A stretch of DNA of 64,000 bases from Apostichopus japonicus. Its lineage: Eukaryota > Echinodermata > Holothuroidea > Aspidochirotida > Stichopodidae. The notes below the pieces were generated by a model. The model had not been told where the DNA came from. It ran no database searches and was given only the letters and a program-made list of their open reading frames with translations. The first letter of the stretch is position 1; every line of letters starts with the position of its first letter. Position numbers and translations under genes: made by a program. Below are positions 35,379 through 53,338 of the stretch, in pieces. The stretch covers positions 4,176,501 through 4,240,500 of the forward strand of contig NC_092569.1 in assembly GCF_037975245.1 (NCBI RefSeq). The letters are read 5' to 3'.

Positions 35379-37019
35379 AAAAAAATAGGGATTTATTTAT
35401 CAAAATCTGATGAGTAAGTCCGTTTCTATTCTTGGAAGTTTTACATTGTGGGTTGACAGGCTGTGGGTTTTGTTGAGAGCAGAAATTTCCCAGGTGTCGA
35501 TCAAGAACTGCCATCAGATTCTTTGAATAAATGGGAGTTGGATAGCCTTTCATCAGCAAAGAAACACATTTGGGTTATAAAAGTACATATCCTTTTCTTT
35601 CATAAATTGATATATCACATTTTGTCTCCCTCTTTTATGAATTGAAACGTAAACATTATTTGCTTCTGGGTTCAAGGAAAGTAATGTATTATGGAAAAAA
35701 AATGGGGGAGGGGGGGGGGTAATGTGTGAAAGGTTTACAATTTGAGACCGAGGTTTTTTCTTTGTAATTTGAATTTATTGCCTCTCACTAAAAGTTTCTT
35801 CTACTTAACATATAGTGTATAGTATTTGCAAAATGATAAATGTTCAAAAGTAGGTTTGATGAATCACCTGAGCAATCTTTGCAGAGCAATGTATCATGTC
35901 TTCCAGTGTACATTGGCATCAATGTTGAATCTGGAATCAAAATGGTTGTGAAGTGTGTCTTTCGATGCAAGCAATTATTGCATTATTATGAAGTTAAGAT
36001 GTTGAAGGAGCCAGATATTTCCTGTCATCACAATTACCTGCACAAATTACTACTTGATTTACTGTACTCTTTATGATCAGGTTTATGATACACATGGACA
36101 TATAAAGGCATTTGGTTTTTGTCAGAAATTGTGATTATTATGCCTTTCAATAATAAGGTCCCAATGTCGTCCATGTATGTCGTCCAGTTACAGAGTTGTT
36201 GACAATTGACAATTCATAATCATGGATGTTAAATATGAATCTAAGAGACCGACTTCGGTCAGCTTGCGGCTTTGATAAGCCAATGATGGCTTCGTCGCGA
36301 GTTCCTGTTTGCAGGAGGATCTAAAATACAATATTATGACGGCTGGAACATTGTGCTAATATTAATCATCAGATCACTTTGGAAGAATGCAGTTATGTAA
36401 CTTAGGTTTAAGTTATGTGTAAAAGAAGTATGTAGCATGTACATGACAGTTAGATAGCTAGTCATATGAGGGTAGCAGTACTTTGCAGTGACGGTCTGGG
36501 GATTATACAGTAGATTCCAGCCATTTGCTTAATATAAGTTTAGCTTATAATGTTACCCATGTATGCCAGAAACTGTGTGCATACGCCAAAAATAATGTTT
36601 TTATTCATCGTCATAGTGCAGCTGTCGTGTTCTCTGTTTTTAAGTGTGACCGTACATCCTGCATTCTTGTTTTTAAATGACCAAGACATACATAAAATGT
36701 TCCTTACCATGCAGTGTACAGCCTTTAGTGCAAGTAGTAGGTTGTGAAATGTCTGGCCAATTCCATGAATTGCTGATTTAAAAAAAAAAGCACCCCCCCC
36801 CAGCTTCCAGCAGAGGAAAACATTGACAGTGTGAAAAATGCATGAAATTTTCTTCATACAAAATGCCAACACCGCAATCATAGCAGTTTTCTTATGGGGG
36901 AAAATGTGATTTTTTGTGTTAAATGTATCGATAGTTTGGGATTGTATCTGGCAACAACGGAATGAATGATGTCATCGCGACAATTCAGCTGAAATTGGTT
37001 TTGTTTTTATGTTTATAAT
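35379..37019. other. BPNT2 3' UTR/flank; no other gene
   Basis: Contains AATAAA at 35526-35531 and G/C homopolymers near 35706 and 36795. The 113-codon minus frame at 36540-36881 includes homopolymer-derived sequence and has no motif. Confidence 0.45.
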
Positions 37020-37300
37020 ATTTAGCTAACTTATCCACAGAACAAGATAATATTTCTACAATAAAAGCTGCTCCTTGATGGAGTTCTTAATACAGAGAAC
37101 TTTGGCGGGAATGACAGCTAAGCAAACATTCCAAATGTATCACATTTCAAAGATAAATTAACGAGAAGATTAGAAAAAGTAATACTTTTGAAGAACAATT
37201 GCTGCAATGACATCACATACCACTGTGATCCACTTCAGGGAAGAATCAATGGTTTAGCCAGAAAAATAGGTTTCCTTCAACCGTTTCAGTCAACCATACC
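37020..37300 (+). repeat. Unclassified interspersed repeat, copy 2
   Basis: Same ordered blocks as 11262-11480 and 62990-63280 (CAGAGAACTTTGGCGGGAAT, AAGCAAACATTCC, GAGAAGATTAG, AATGACATCACA, GATCCACTT, GTTTAGCCAG). It is followed by a C homopolymer (37317-37332). Confidence 0.6.
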
Positions 37301-38824
37301 CCCTCCACTCCCTCAGCCCCCCCCCCCCCCCCGGTTTCAGGCAGTGTCAGATTGTCTGCCTCAGGAATATGCCTTTAAAGGAAACCATTTAGCACATGCT
37401 ATTTTATTTCTACCTGGCAATAAATAGCACTAAGGGGAATGTGAATCTCTTAGATGTGGTTTATGGCATAGGAATATCTCAAGTGTAAGATTGACAGAGG
37501 ATTTGTTCAGTTTTTTGCACAATTGATATCTTCCATCGTTTTTTCATTTTGCTATTTTATTTTTCTATAAGTTCTTGAATTAAAAACTTGCAAATGAAGG
37601 TTGTTGCTACTGTAAAATAGGTAGCTCTATAACCTTTGCTAGACTTAATGATTCTTAACCTTTAATAAAGCGGAAAGTGACTTAGCCACCGAATAAAAGT
37701 TGCTTGGTGGTACAGTAAGCTAATATTACCACACCCTTGATGTTGTTCACTTTACAAATCAGTGATCAAACTTGATTTGAACATCATTATATGTACATTT
37801 AATTGAGCTTTTGTTATAGTCTATCTATGTTCTAATTGATTTATATTTAGTATAGATTTATATTTCTGTAGAAATAGTTTCGATTTATATTTGCATATAT
37901 TGCATGTAGAGTGGGAGGCCCAGATAGTATTCTGTACAATGGAAACCTTGCTGGTACAGTATGTGTAGTGAGTGGTACAAAACCACTAATGATGGTTACA
38001 GGTTGACTGTAGGCCTGGCAGGATTGTCAGCCAGGAATTTGAGTTAGAGGGGCACCAAAATTTAAAAATGGGCTCAATATTCGTGCCTGGTTCCTTTTGA
38101 AGTGTCTGTACATGTGATGGTGGCACATGTGGGGTGGGGGGCATTAGACTGCACGGGGGGTTGGGGAGGGGGCACATCACTCTGACCTGGCCATGAGCCA
38201 GTTGTGAGGCCTGCTATCTTTAACCTGCCGTGATCATTTCTGTATTTTTGCTGTTCTTTTGCAGTTCAGTGAAGCCTGTCAAAATAGAAATGTGTTGTCT
38301 GTTCAGTTACAGTAAAATAGTTTTCACTTTGTTGTAGTTTAGTTTTAAGTACTGTTTTCTGTTATGCATCGGCAGAATTTCTGTCTGTTCTTCTTCATAT
38401 TCTATTTATTTTTCCTCATCGTGTTTATTTGGACTGGACATTTCAAATTCAATTTTTTTGATCTGTGAACAATTATTTGTTATGAATCTGCAGAAGTGAT
38501 TTATTTTATATACTTTTGACTCTTTCTCTTTGTTTCAATAAAGGTAATGATATTTAATTTTCTTTCCATTTGTATTTATTAACGTACCCCGTCCTTGCCT
38601 TAAGTGTGTAAACGAAATGAACGTGGAGACATCAAGTGTGTACACTGGTATAAGAGTACTTTGTATTGCATAAGAGAGATTGCCCAGTGTTAACTACAAG
38701 CCATTCGAGGCCACTACGTCAAACCTGAAGATGATTTATTACAGCACTGGACGAAATGAGTGTTGCACAAGGAAGCTGCCTGTTATAGCCTTGAAAGTGG
38801 AAAGACTTACTGAGAGGGCTAGTT
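37301..38824. other. No gene recognised
   Basis: Non-coding, with G-rich tracts near 38132-38171 and a possible distal poly(A) signal at 38537-38542. Confidence 0.45.
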
Positions 38825-39261
38825 TAAGGTGACCAGACGTCCCCGATTTTCGGGGACAGTCCCCGATTACAGTGTGCTGTCCCCGATGAACAAGTGTCCC
38901 CGAAAATGTCCCCAATTCGTCAAAATGTTCAGGAATTTCGAAAATATCCCACATTATTAGTAAAATAATTTTAAAGACTAGTCAAGTGTGCAGTCGCAGA
39001 ACGGAACTAACCAGTATTTCAGGTGGGCCAGTGTGAAGTGGAAACATTGTTAAAATATATTTCAGATCGATCTAGCCTAGCACTCTTTCGTAAAGTAAGT
39101 AAATTTCATCACTTGATTTAAAAGTGCTTGTAAGTATCACCATTTTACATCTAAGCACCTTGGGCACTTGAAACTTTTCCACCCCCTCCCCTTACACCCC
39201 TCCCCCATATCAGTCACGCAATAAATGTCCTTGATTCCAGTCAGGAGATATGGTCACCTTA
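38825..39261. mobile_element. hAT-like MITE (TAAGGTGACCA ends)
   Basis: 437 bp. The ends TAAGGTGACCA and TGGTCACCTTA are exact inverted repeats. Flanks GGCTAGTT and GTCTAGTT form an 8-bp target duplication with one mismatch. The left end carries repeated GTCCCCGA blocks. No transposase. Confidence 0.85.
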
Positions 39262-42200
39262 GTCTAGTTATTACTGTAGTGCTCGTCAGCGCTGCAATAT
39301 TGTAATTACTGGCCAAGTGAACAATACCTACATGACTGGACATTGAAACTGAAAGTTTCATATAGTCTCTGTACATTTGCAGTGTCAGATGCTAGCTGCG
39401 TAGCCAACATATTATGCCTGTCATGGCACTAACTTTATAGGTACCTACAAGACTAAGTTAACTCCCTGGTGTGTTGTCCATCCAAAAATAACATCATGAA
39501 CAACCAAAAAGTTCTCCCTATAATGCAAGCACTCCACACACATTACAATGCTGTGTGTTTGCAGGCAAATGCAGTTCTAGTTTACCTAAAGGCTTTCGTT
39601 ACATTTCCGGTATTTGCCGTGGCAGACTAGTAACAAAAGCAATAAAGTTCGTCGGTTTATATAAAAAAACTACCTAGCTTGTATACAATACAGTCTCCAG
39701 AAACAGGATATTGACAAATATCATACTCCAGCTGCCTCGTCTTGAATGAGTGACCAGCCCTAATCAATGATCTGTGGATAATTTAAATAAGAAGTCCCCA
39801 GTGTAGCGTGCCGTACCCCAGCCAAGGAGCTGGCACTCTGTGACTCTCTCTAAGAAAGGGCTGGGGATGGGGAGGTGACATTGTGTCTTGTTAGGTATGT
39901 AGTTAGGCTACATATAGATCGTTCCGAGTAATAGACAACAACCAGAAGACTACGTCCTCCCACCACTTCGAATCATCATATGAGTTCAACTAATACGGTC
40001 AACTATGGTGCTACTATGATTTACGTCAATTATGGCAACTACGTACGAAAGATGCCCTCCCATAAAACCCATCCAAATGTATACGTGCACATTGGCACAT
40101 TGCAGTGTGTCTGTACACAGTGTATTGGTGCAGAGTACTGTTTGATACAGTGTACACAGTAGGTACTAACGAACCAATATTATATACCCAATCAAAATTG
40201 GACCAGTAGCTGTTTGAGGCCTAGCGTGGGTAATAATCTGCATTGTACAGGTGCAGAATACTGTGTGATACAGTATACACAGTAAGTAATATTGAACCAA
40301 CATTTACATACTACATACAAAATTGGACCAGTGGCTGTTTAAGGCCTAGCCTGGGCTATATTCTGGTGAGCCTCTAGTGTCTTACCTTGGGTTATGGCAA
40401 AATCTCAATTAACCTATGTATACAGGAAAGAATATGGAACAGAATAAGGAGATTCTGGTCAGAGCAATTATCTCAGTGCCGCCCAAAACATTTTAGGTGA
40501 CGAACTGGTTGGGCAGTGGTTGCTATGTAGCTTAGACTATGTCACATTACAATGTAAGGTTAACGTTATGTCTTACTACGTAACGTTTACGGCTAGGCTA
40601 CTTTCGTGAATCTCGTACGGTATTGCGAACAACTTGTGCCTAAATTCCAGACCCCGAAAGGCCAAGTGTCGTGACTTAAGCAAACTGCTTTTGTCTCGCA
40701 GAGCCACTTCTTTTCTAAGCCAACCCCTAACATCCAAGCAAAATACTTTTATAAGAAATTTATAGGAAATATTAGTGAGAGTTTACATCAAGTAGTCTTA
40801 CCGAATCTCGAAAGGTATAGTACAGTATGTATTAGTTGATGCAGTAGTATTATAGGCTTCATAGCTGTTGTCTGCTAATGGTTCGTTGACATCACTGATC
40901 TGTAGATCAGTGGTTGACATACGACATTACGTAAACAACAAGCCAAGGCTCAGTACCATACTTTTTGTTTGACGTCATCAATTTCTACAACTCGTAGTCT
41001 TACCAAAAAAACTCTGTAAATTGCAGTCATTTTCTCAGTTACATTTATATTTATATTACAATTATGACAAATAATTATAATCTGGAGTATAATATATACG
41101 TAAAAATGAATTGTATAAGTAATTAAATCCCATTTTTTGTCACTGCTTTTAGGATTCTGTAAATTCGAAATGGTGACATTTGTACACATAAACGAAACGA
41201 CTTGGAATTCTGCCCCCTCCCCTCCAGCACTGAGACCCACAGCTAAGCTCGAGTATACTCTCTCGCAAAAAGACCGTTTGACCTACAACTAGCTAACTAA
41301 TTTCATGCACACTCTTTTGTCTTGTATTTATTTCCATCAATGTGCTGTGTTCATCATTCCTCGGGGTATTTTTTTGTTAACAAACTGATAATATTAGTTT
41401 GAATAATTTACACCAAAGATCAAAATATAAATGAACATCGCAATGCTAGCGTTAACGTTTGTAATGACTTCTAATTTTTGCGAGTCTCATATTAGTGTGA
41501 GTCACCCATCATCAGCAAAATTCTCTTGCATTGAGTTACATTATACTGCTGGATTTTCCTTTGTTTAGAACATTTATACGAGTTCATTATAATGAAAATG
41601 GCACCATGTTATATACATCATATCATTTATTATAGTTTTTTATATAGTTTTATTAACCCAATACTGAAACGCAATGTCGCGAACATTCTCTCCCCTCAAA
41701 AGTACGTTGTAGTTTATCAGAAAATTTTTCAATGATTTTAGGGGTCAAAATTAATTAACATGCCCTGGAAAACGTCATCATATGGCTCTCGACATGGCCA
41801 AGTAAATGACAAAAAACGTAACTACCCCCCCACCCTTCTCCTCCTCACTGCTACTAAATTTAGAACAATGCATATAACTGAATACATATATATACAGAAC
41901 GAACCAGTGTTTTGTTGGTAACATACAAATATACTGGGAGAAATTATCATCAGTGGTCTATGAAATTTAAGCATGCAATGAATTATACTAGCACGTCAGA
42001 ACTCTATGTATGAAATAAAATGATACACTCCGGCATAATATAATAACAATAATAATAATAATATATTAATCAGCAGTTACTTTTACGACGCTTAAGCGAC
42101 CACAACTGTGGGAGAAACCCGCAAGGGCGTATGGATTACAACTTACACGTCGGGTGGCTTCCAATTCAACATTTCAACTCAAATTTGGAATCTTTCCAAT

Positions 42201-42906
42201 TTAGAAATTCATTTCAGATTGAATATAGTTCAATAGTTATAACGGGGATGTATTAGGGAGGTTTCACAGACATGAAACTACTCTGGAGAGGTGTCGAAAT
42301 TTGGTCCCAAATAATCCAGCGTTTGTTTGTGCTTGACGGTATTTACATTAAGATTGGTGTAATAGTTGATCAGCAACAGCCGTACGCCCTCTATTTTATT
42401 GATGTGACTCTGTTGGCTATTTTCCCCGCTGGTATATGAAATTTGAAATCATCATAATCGGGTCATATCGCTGTAAGATAGGCAGCTCCAGCACGTAAAG
42501 TACTAACATATTTAATCTCAAATTCGAAATTGAACACATCAAGTGTGAACTTTACAACCTACGATAACAAAAAAAAAACAATTGTACATGAAATTTTGTG
42601 CGATCGCGGAAATGTGCTTTGCTTTTAATAAAACGACGCCTCAAATACGGTTTCACTGCTGCCGCCTTCGTTGATTTGGAGGTTTCTTAGAGGAGAGCGC
42701 AACAAGACATGAAGATGTGGTGAGAATCGCCCAAATTAGAAATGAGCTCCATGAAGCAATCTGTGGATATAAGAATGTACAGGAGAACATCAAAGATAAA
42801 TGAATCTTCACGTATCAGTGCATATATGGCAATGTGTGTGTGTTTGTCTGTGTGTGTGTGAGTGTAAGAAGAGTGCTACGTGAAATCAAACTTGCACATA
42901 TCAGTC
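39262..42906. other. No gene recognised; one local duplication
   Basis: A tandem duplication of about 120 bp occupies 40126-40370 (blocks GTGCAGAkTACTGTkTGATA, then ACACAGTA, AAAATTGGACCAGT and GGCTGTTT). A short hairpin CACTGATCT-GT-AGATCAGTG lies near 40893. Any last exon of the TMEM179B-like gene should lie below 44.8 kb on the minus strand, but I could not identify it here. Confidence 0.4.
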
Positions 42907-43253
42907 CAAGGGCGTAGGAACCGGGGGGCTGGGGGCGCCAGCCCCCCCAGTAAAAAATGTGGAGGGGCGGAAGTATCATTCCGCCCCCCCCCCCCCGCTT
43001 CGCAAGTCAGAAAACCCCTTTTTCATTTCCAAATGAGAAAAAAATCTCATTTGGAGCACCAAATTGCATCTAAGGCCTGGTGAAAATACAAAATTAAGTT
43101 TACAAAATGGAGTGGGTGTTGAAGTGTGCTATATTGCACCAAATTGCATCTGAGGCTACCTGGAAATGCAAAAAAATCCCCTTAGACCCCCCCCCCCCAG
43201 GCCGGCCATCAGTCTTCAGCCACCCCACTCAAAAGTACCTTCCTACGCCACTG
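42907..43253 (+). mobile_element. GGCGTAGGAA-end MITE, copy 1
   Basis: Ends with GGCGTAGGAA (42911-42920) and TTCCTACGCC (43240-43249), exact inverted repeats. TATCAGTC occurs on both sides (42899, 43256). It contains a CGGAAGTATCATTCCG palindromic block, a C homopolymer and CACCAAATTGCATCT twice. The copy at 50862-51181 is in the opposite orientation. It lies at the edge of a minisatellite. Confidence 0.85.
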
Positions 43254-44130
43254 TATATCAGTCTACCTATAAAGACGTTCATATTAATTAACATTCATGC
43301 ATCATTGCATCAGTTACAAAGAAAAAGACCACATAAATGAATCTTCACATGTCGGTGAACCAGTCTATACCTATGAAAACGTTCATATTAATTAACATTC
43401 ACAAATCATTGCATCAGTTTTATATAGACGACTGAAGCAATTAATACCCACATATCGGTGAACCAGTCTATATTTGAAAGGATCTGTATTAATCAACATT
43501 CACACATCATCGCATCAGGGTATATAGAAGAACATATAAATCAATCTTCACATATCGGTGAACCAGTCCAATATTTCAAGGGATCCATTTTAATGAACAT
43601 TCACAAATCATTCAATCATGTTATATAGAAGACCACATAAAGGAATCTTCACATATCAGTGAACCAGTCCAATCTTTCAAGGGATCCATTTTAATGAACA
43701 TTCACATATCATTCAATCATGTTATATAGAAGACCACATAAAGGAATCTTCACATATCGGTGAACCAGTCCAATCTTTCAAGGGATCCATTTAAATGAAC
43801 ATTCACACATCATTGCATCATTCTATATAGAAGACATCGACATAAATGAATCTTCACATATCGGTTAATCAGGCTTCCTATGAAGGAAGCATCCATTACA
43901 ATGAACATTCACATATCATTGTATCAGTCTATATAGAAGACATCGACACAAATGCACATTTACATATCGGTTAATCAGGCTTCCTATGAAGGAAATATCC
44001 ATTACAATGAGCCTTCACACATCATTGTATCATTCTATATAGAAGACATCGACACAAATGAACATTCACATATCGGTGGATTATAGTTTATCTGTGAAGA
44101 AGACATCCATACTAATGAGCATTCACACAC
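43254..44130. repeat. Minisatellite, about 100-bp units
   Basis: Eight or more diverging units contain CTTCACATATCGGTGAACCA, a GGATCCATTTTAATGAACATT-like block (up to 20 shared bases), CATTCACACATCATTGCATCA and TATATAGAAGAC. Degeneracy increases to the right. Confidence 0.9.
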
Positions 44131-44845
44131 CGTTGCGTCAGTTCATCTATGACTTGTAGGGTATGAGGCATGCAGATAACTTTTATCTTGATGTAAAATT
44201 TGAGCCTTCACATATATGGTGTATAGATCAGTCTATATCTACAATGGTGCGTACAGTATATGCCTATATAAAGAAGACATCTACTGTATGTACATGAAAC
44301 TACACATAAAATGCAATGTTGAGCGCATAGCCACGAGCTAGGGTTTAGTGGGGTTGTTTTGTCTCGCCATTCGGCCCAGCCGATTTTCCACGTACCTGCT
44401 CTGTCGGCCTTGCGTTTGCTTGAACATCTTCTCTTGTTATGATCTCGATATTAATCATAACCTTTACCATCCATATTGGTATTCAACACGCATATTGTTT
44501 GTTTTAATGGAGGTCAAAGGGCATTTGATGTCAACGTATACGGTGTCTTGATATAGCAATAGCGTTTTAAATTTGGATGTTACGGAGCAAAATATACCCC
44601 AAACATCATGCGTGGTATGTTAGTGAACCAAAACAAGATGTACCATATCTTTCTGAAGGTCGATATTTTGATGATAAAGAAAATAAAATCTTTTTCAATG
44701 TTGAAAGCAATTCCTGTCTCTGTATGTAAACATTCTCGCAATTTTGTGTGTGTGTGTATATATTGATCGTGTGTCTATGTATGTATGTTTGTTTGCGTTA
44801 ATTTATTTTGTAAACAGTGTAGTAGATTTATAGCAGTCAACTTAC
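44131..44845. other. No gene recognised; downstream of TMEM179B-like exon 5
   Basis: Expected to be intron 5 of the minus-strand gene. No further exon was recognised. Confidence 0.4.
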
Positions 44846-50091
<5,246 letters not shown>

Positions 50092-50675
50092 CGTTCTGCC
50101 TCGCGTATTAAAAAAAAAAACCGATCCAAAACAAATCACGTATAAGTACCGCCTTGTCTTTACTCAATAATACGTCTTGAAATTTTCTTGATCGAAGTTT
50201 TCAATTTCAGAATGTTTTGCGGTAATTCCAGGTATAATATATCCTGTAGATAACCTTGGCTCGGTAAACGTTCATTTACAATCTTGTTTTTTTTTTACAG
50301 TTTGATAAATAACTAATTGTCCCAGCGTTTTCGATGCATCCACGTAGCGTACAATTTGCCACACTTAAGTGCGTGTAGAAAACCTATGCACGATTAAGGA
50401 TAGCAGGGTGTTTTTTAGTCACATGTAAGGACGGAACTCTCATAATTGGCCCCTTCCTTCTCTGCCTTCATTAATAGATTCAAACGAAGGATATACGTTG
50501 GGAAATGCGACTTATTTAATTAAAACCTCATCACATTAACAGTAGAAAATGAAAATGAAACATGTATTAAATGTGAACGCATTCTCTTGAGGTATAAGAT
50601 TTTCAAACAATACATTTTAACATGTCAACAGATGAAACCTGAAATCGCAATCTTATGATCTAAGCAAACTATAGC
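50092..50675. other. Upstream of the TMEM179B-like gene
   Basis: Presumed promoter side. No clear core promoter element. Confidence 0.4.
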
Positions 50676-50857
<182 letters not shown>

Positions 50858-50861
50858 GGAA

Positions 50862-51181
50862 CAGTGGCGTAGGAAGGTACCTTTGAGTGGGGGGGGGGGG
50901 CTGAAGACTGATGGCCGGAATTTTTTGCATTTCCAGGTGACCTCAGATGCAATTTGGTGCAATATAGCTCACTTCAACACCCACTCCATTTTGTAAACTT
51001 AATTTTGTATTTTCACCTGGACTTAAAATCAATTTGGTGCTCCAAATGAGATTTGTTTTCTCATCTGGAAATGAAAGGGGTTTTCTGACTTGCGAAGCGC
51101 GGGGGGGGGGGGGGGGGGCGGAATGATACTTCCGCCCCTCCACATTTTCCACTGGGCAGCCCCCCGGTTCCTACGCCCTTG
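50862..51181 (-). mobile_element. GGCGTAGGAA-end MITE, copy 2, perfect TSD
   Basis: Inverted ends CAGTGGCGTAGGAAGG and CCGGTTCCTACGCCCTTG. The perfect 8-bp target duplication is ATCTGGAA (50854-50861, 51182-51189). It is the inverse orientation of the 42907-43253 copy, sharing CACCAAATTGCATCT, the G homopolymer and GGAATGATACTTCC. hAT-type by target-site length. Confidence 0.92.
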
Positions 51182-51189
51182 ATCTGGAA

Positions 51190-53338
51190 GGATATGGAGC
51201 AATGATAACGTCACCTCCGACTGAACCCGACAACAAACGAGTTTTTACAATCTCGGGAGCATTCTATACGCAACTATAATACTCCGCGAAAATTGTGAGC
51301 AGTTGTAACCTCCCTCGATTTTCGTGAGCACAAGTAACATTATGATCTGCCTAAGTTTTAAAAGAGGAACATTATGAACAGAAATCAATCTTGCAATAAT
51401 ATAATTGCCTTGCATTTTGTAAGCACGTGTTTATTCGATACTTACGCAGTCTTACATACAATATTAGATTCACCGTTTTTTCCTTTATTTCAACTTTTTA
51501 TGGTTTTATTTATATCTTTTTTCTTCATTTTTCAGAGATAGAACTTGGGAGTCTCTGTGTTACAACCACATTGGAGTCTGAAGTTACATCCACACACACG
51601 TAAAAAATAATGTACATGCATAATGCGGGCAAGACAAACTAGTTAACAGCGTGCGTCATTTTTTATTATCTTAAAGGGTGGCACAATCCCACCCATCCTT
51701 CTTCAATTGATGTGATAAACATATTTACCGTACATGTCAGACCAACTTCCTCAGACAGCTAAGATAAATATCACTCCACTTGGAAGATACCACGGAAGTA
51801 GTGTTCCTTCACACACAGACGGCCGAAGACTTTATCAAGTCTAAATATGACATCATCGAGCCACGTATGTTTCACCTGGTCACCTATAGTCTTGGTGATA
51901 ATGTTTATGTTCTGTATTGGAGTTGGCGTTGAAAATGTTGAATCAAAAATATTCAACATCTTATGATGACCCAATGATAGTTTCGGCCAACAACACTGTT
52001 GAAATTCTACCTTGAAGGTATTAAAGAAATAAAGGGAAGGGAGAAAGTAAGATATTTTAGATCCTAGCGGCAATATGACATCACAGATTTACTAAATGAC
52101 ATCTCCTAAGCACTACAGCTGTTTGGGAGCGTTGTCCCTTGCACAGATCTCCGTCATATGAGTTAAGATGATGGTTGGGTTTTTTGTCCCCCCCCCCTCC
52201 CCTCCCCCCCTCGTTCCCTTGTCTGAAAACAAAATATAGCAGTGAAATTCTACTGAATTTGAAAATGGAATGCAAAACAGTGGAAAACAAACAAAGTAGA
52301 CGTGTAACCAGATTTGCAAGACTGGCGTTTTTGTAAAAAGAAAATGTTGAATAGAAACGGAAAAAAAAAATAGTTGTAGTAAAACCCTAAAAAAGGAAGG
52401 CATTTTACGATACTTCTTTCTGTTTACTTTCTTACACACCTTTTGAAACACTTGGTCTGATTTGCATCTAATTCGAATGACAATGGCCACGTGTTTTGTC
52501 GATGCGTAATAATGGTTTTTTACCAATGAGTTACAGTAATCTGCATGCATTAATGGTTAGGAGGAAATTGTTTTCACTATACACCTGTATTCGAATTTGA
52601 ATCAAGAGTATAGCCAGCCGACAAATTACGGCCTATTAAGCTTGCTTAAGTTATGATATACTTCACTTTCCAACAGGAAATCGGAAACTTATACAGCAAT
52701 GTACAGGAAGCAAATATTACCCCTGCGTCTGATATCGATCATTACTAACTTATCAATATGCCTACTAGTTCAGTCACTCATTGGCAAATTACCACACGGG
52801 TCATCTCCTATGTACAGACGTATACCTGTGAACTGTATTGTTGTAACTCGCAGTACAGTCATTACAAATTGGGAAGTCCAGACCAGTTGCCTGGCGAACT
52901 ATGAGAACGTGTCGTCTACATATATAGACGTACTTTATATAACGCAACCATATATGAACAACGACGTATGTATGGGCTGAGGACAGCAAAACTTCGTTCC
53001 ATTTGTTGCGCTTTATATAATGGCTATCTTATATACTTGGAGAATCATGCGGCTGTGTTAACTATATAAGCTAGGCTCCTATAGAGTCACGTGTACCAAC
53101 ATATATCCTATCTTTAAGCCCAGGATGTAAGGTTATAGTCGGAACTATAAAGGGCTTCATTTGACGTCTGAAAATGTGTTTATTTTAATTTAATGGATCG
53201 GTATGATGAAGATGTGAGCTTCGGTATAGAGTTACATGGGACTTATCAATGACGGCGTGTATTGCACTATCTGATATCGCATGTGACCACTGGGCTATCA
53301 GTGAATGAATCGACCCTGTACCAGATTTGAAGCTTAAA
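51190..53338. other. Upstream of the fucosyltransferase; no gene recognised
   Basis: A minus-strand open stretch of about 105 codons (51771-52088) lacks a start and motif. C homopolymers lie near 52188-52211. TATATAAG near 53058 is a possible TATA element, 280 bp before the fucosyltransferase ATG. Confidence 0.4.

Noticed and set aside
42680-42782. Short plus-strand frame (GGFLEESATRHEDVVRIAQ and on) ending in TGA
   Set aside because: It looks coding-like, but only about 40 codons are open and no partner exon or homologue was recognised.
43254-44130. Possible CRISPR-like array
   Set aside because: All parts of the unit are repeated with graded divergence, so it is a minisatellite.
51771-52088. 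About 105-codon minus-strand open stretch
   Set aside because: No ATG near its start, a stop just upstream, no motif; a frame this long is expected by chance a few times in a window of this size.
53327-53338. Earlier start (TTG) for the fucosyltransferase
   Set aside because: Not an ATG; animal nuclear genes start at ATG, so 53339 is used. The same reasoning moves the 20.8-kb gene start from GTG 20788 to ATG 20800.
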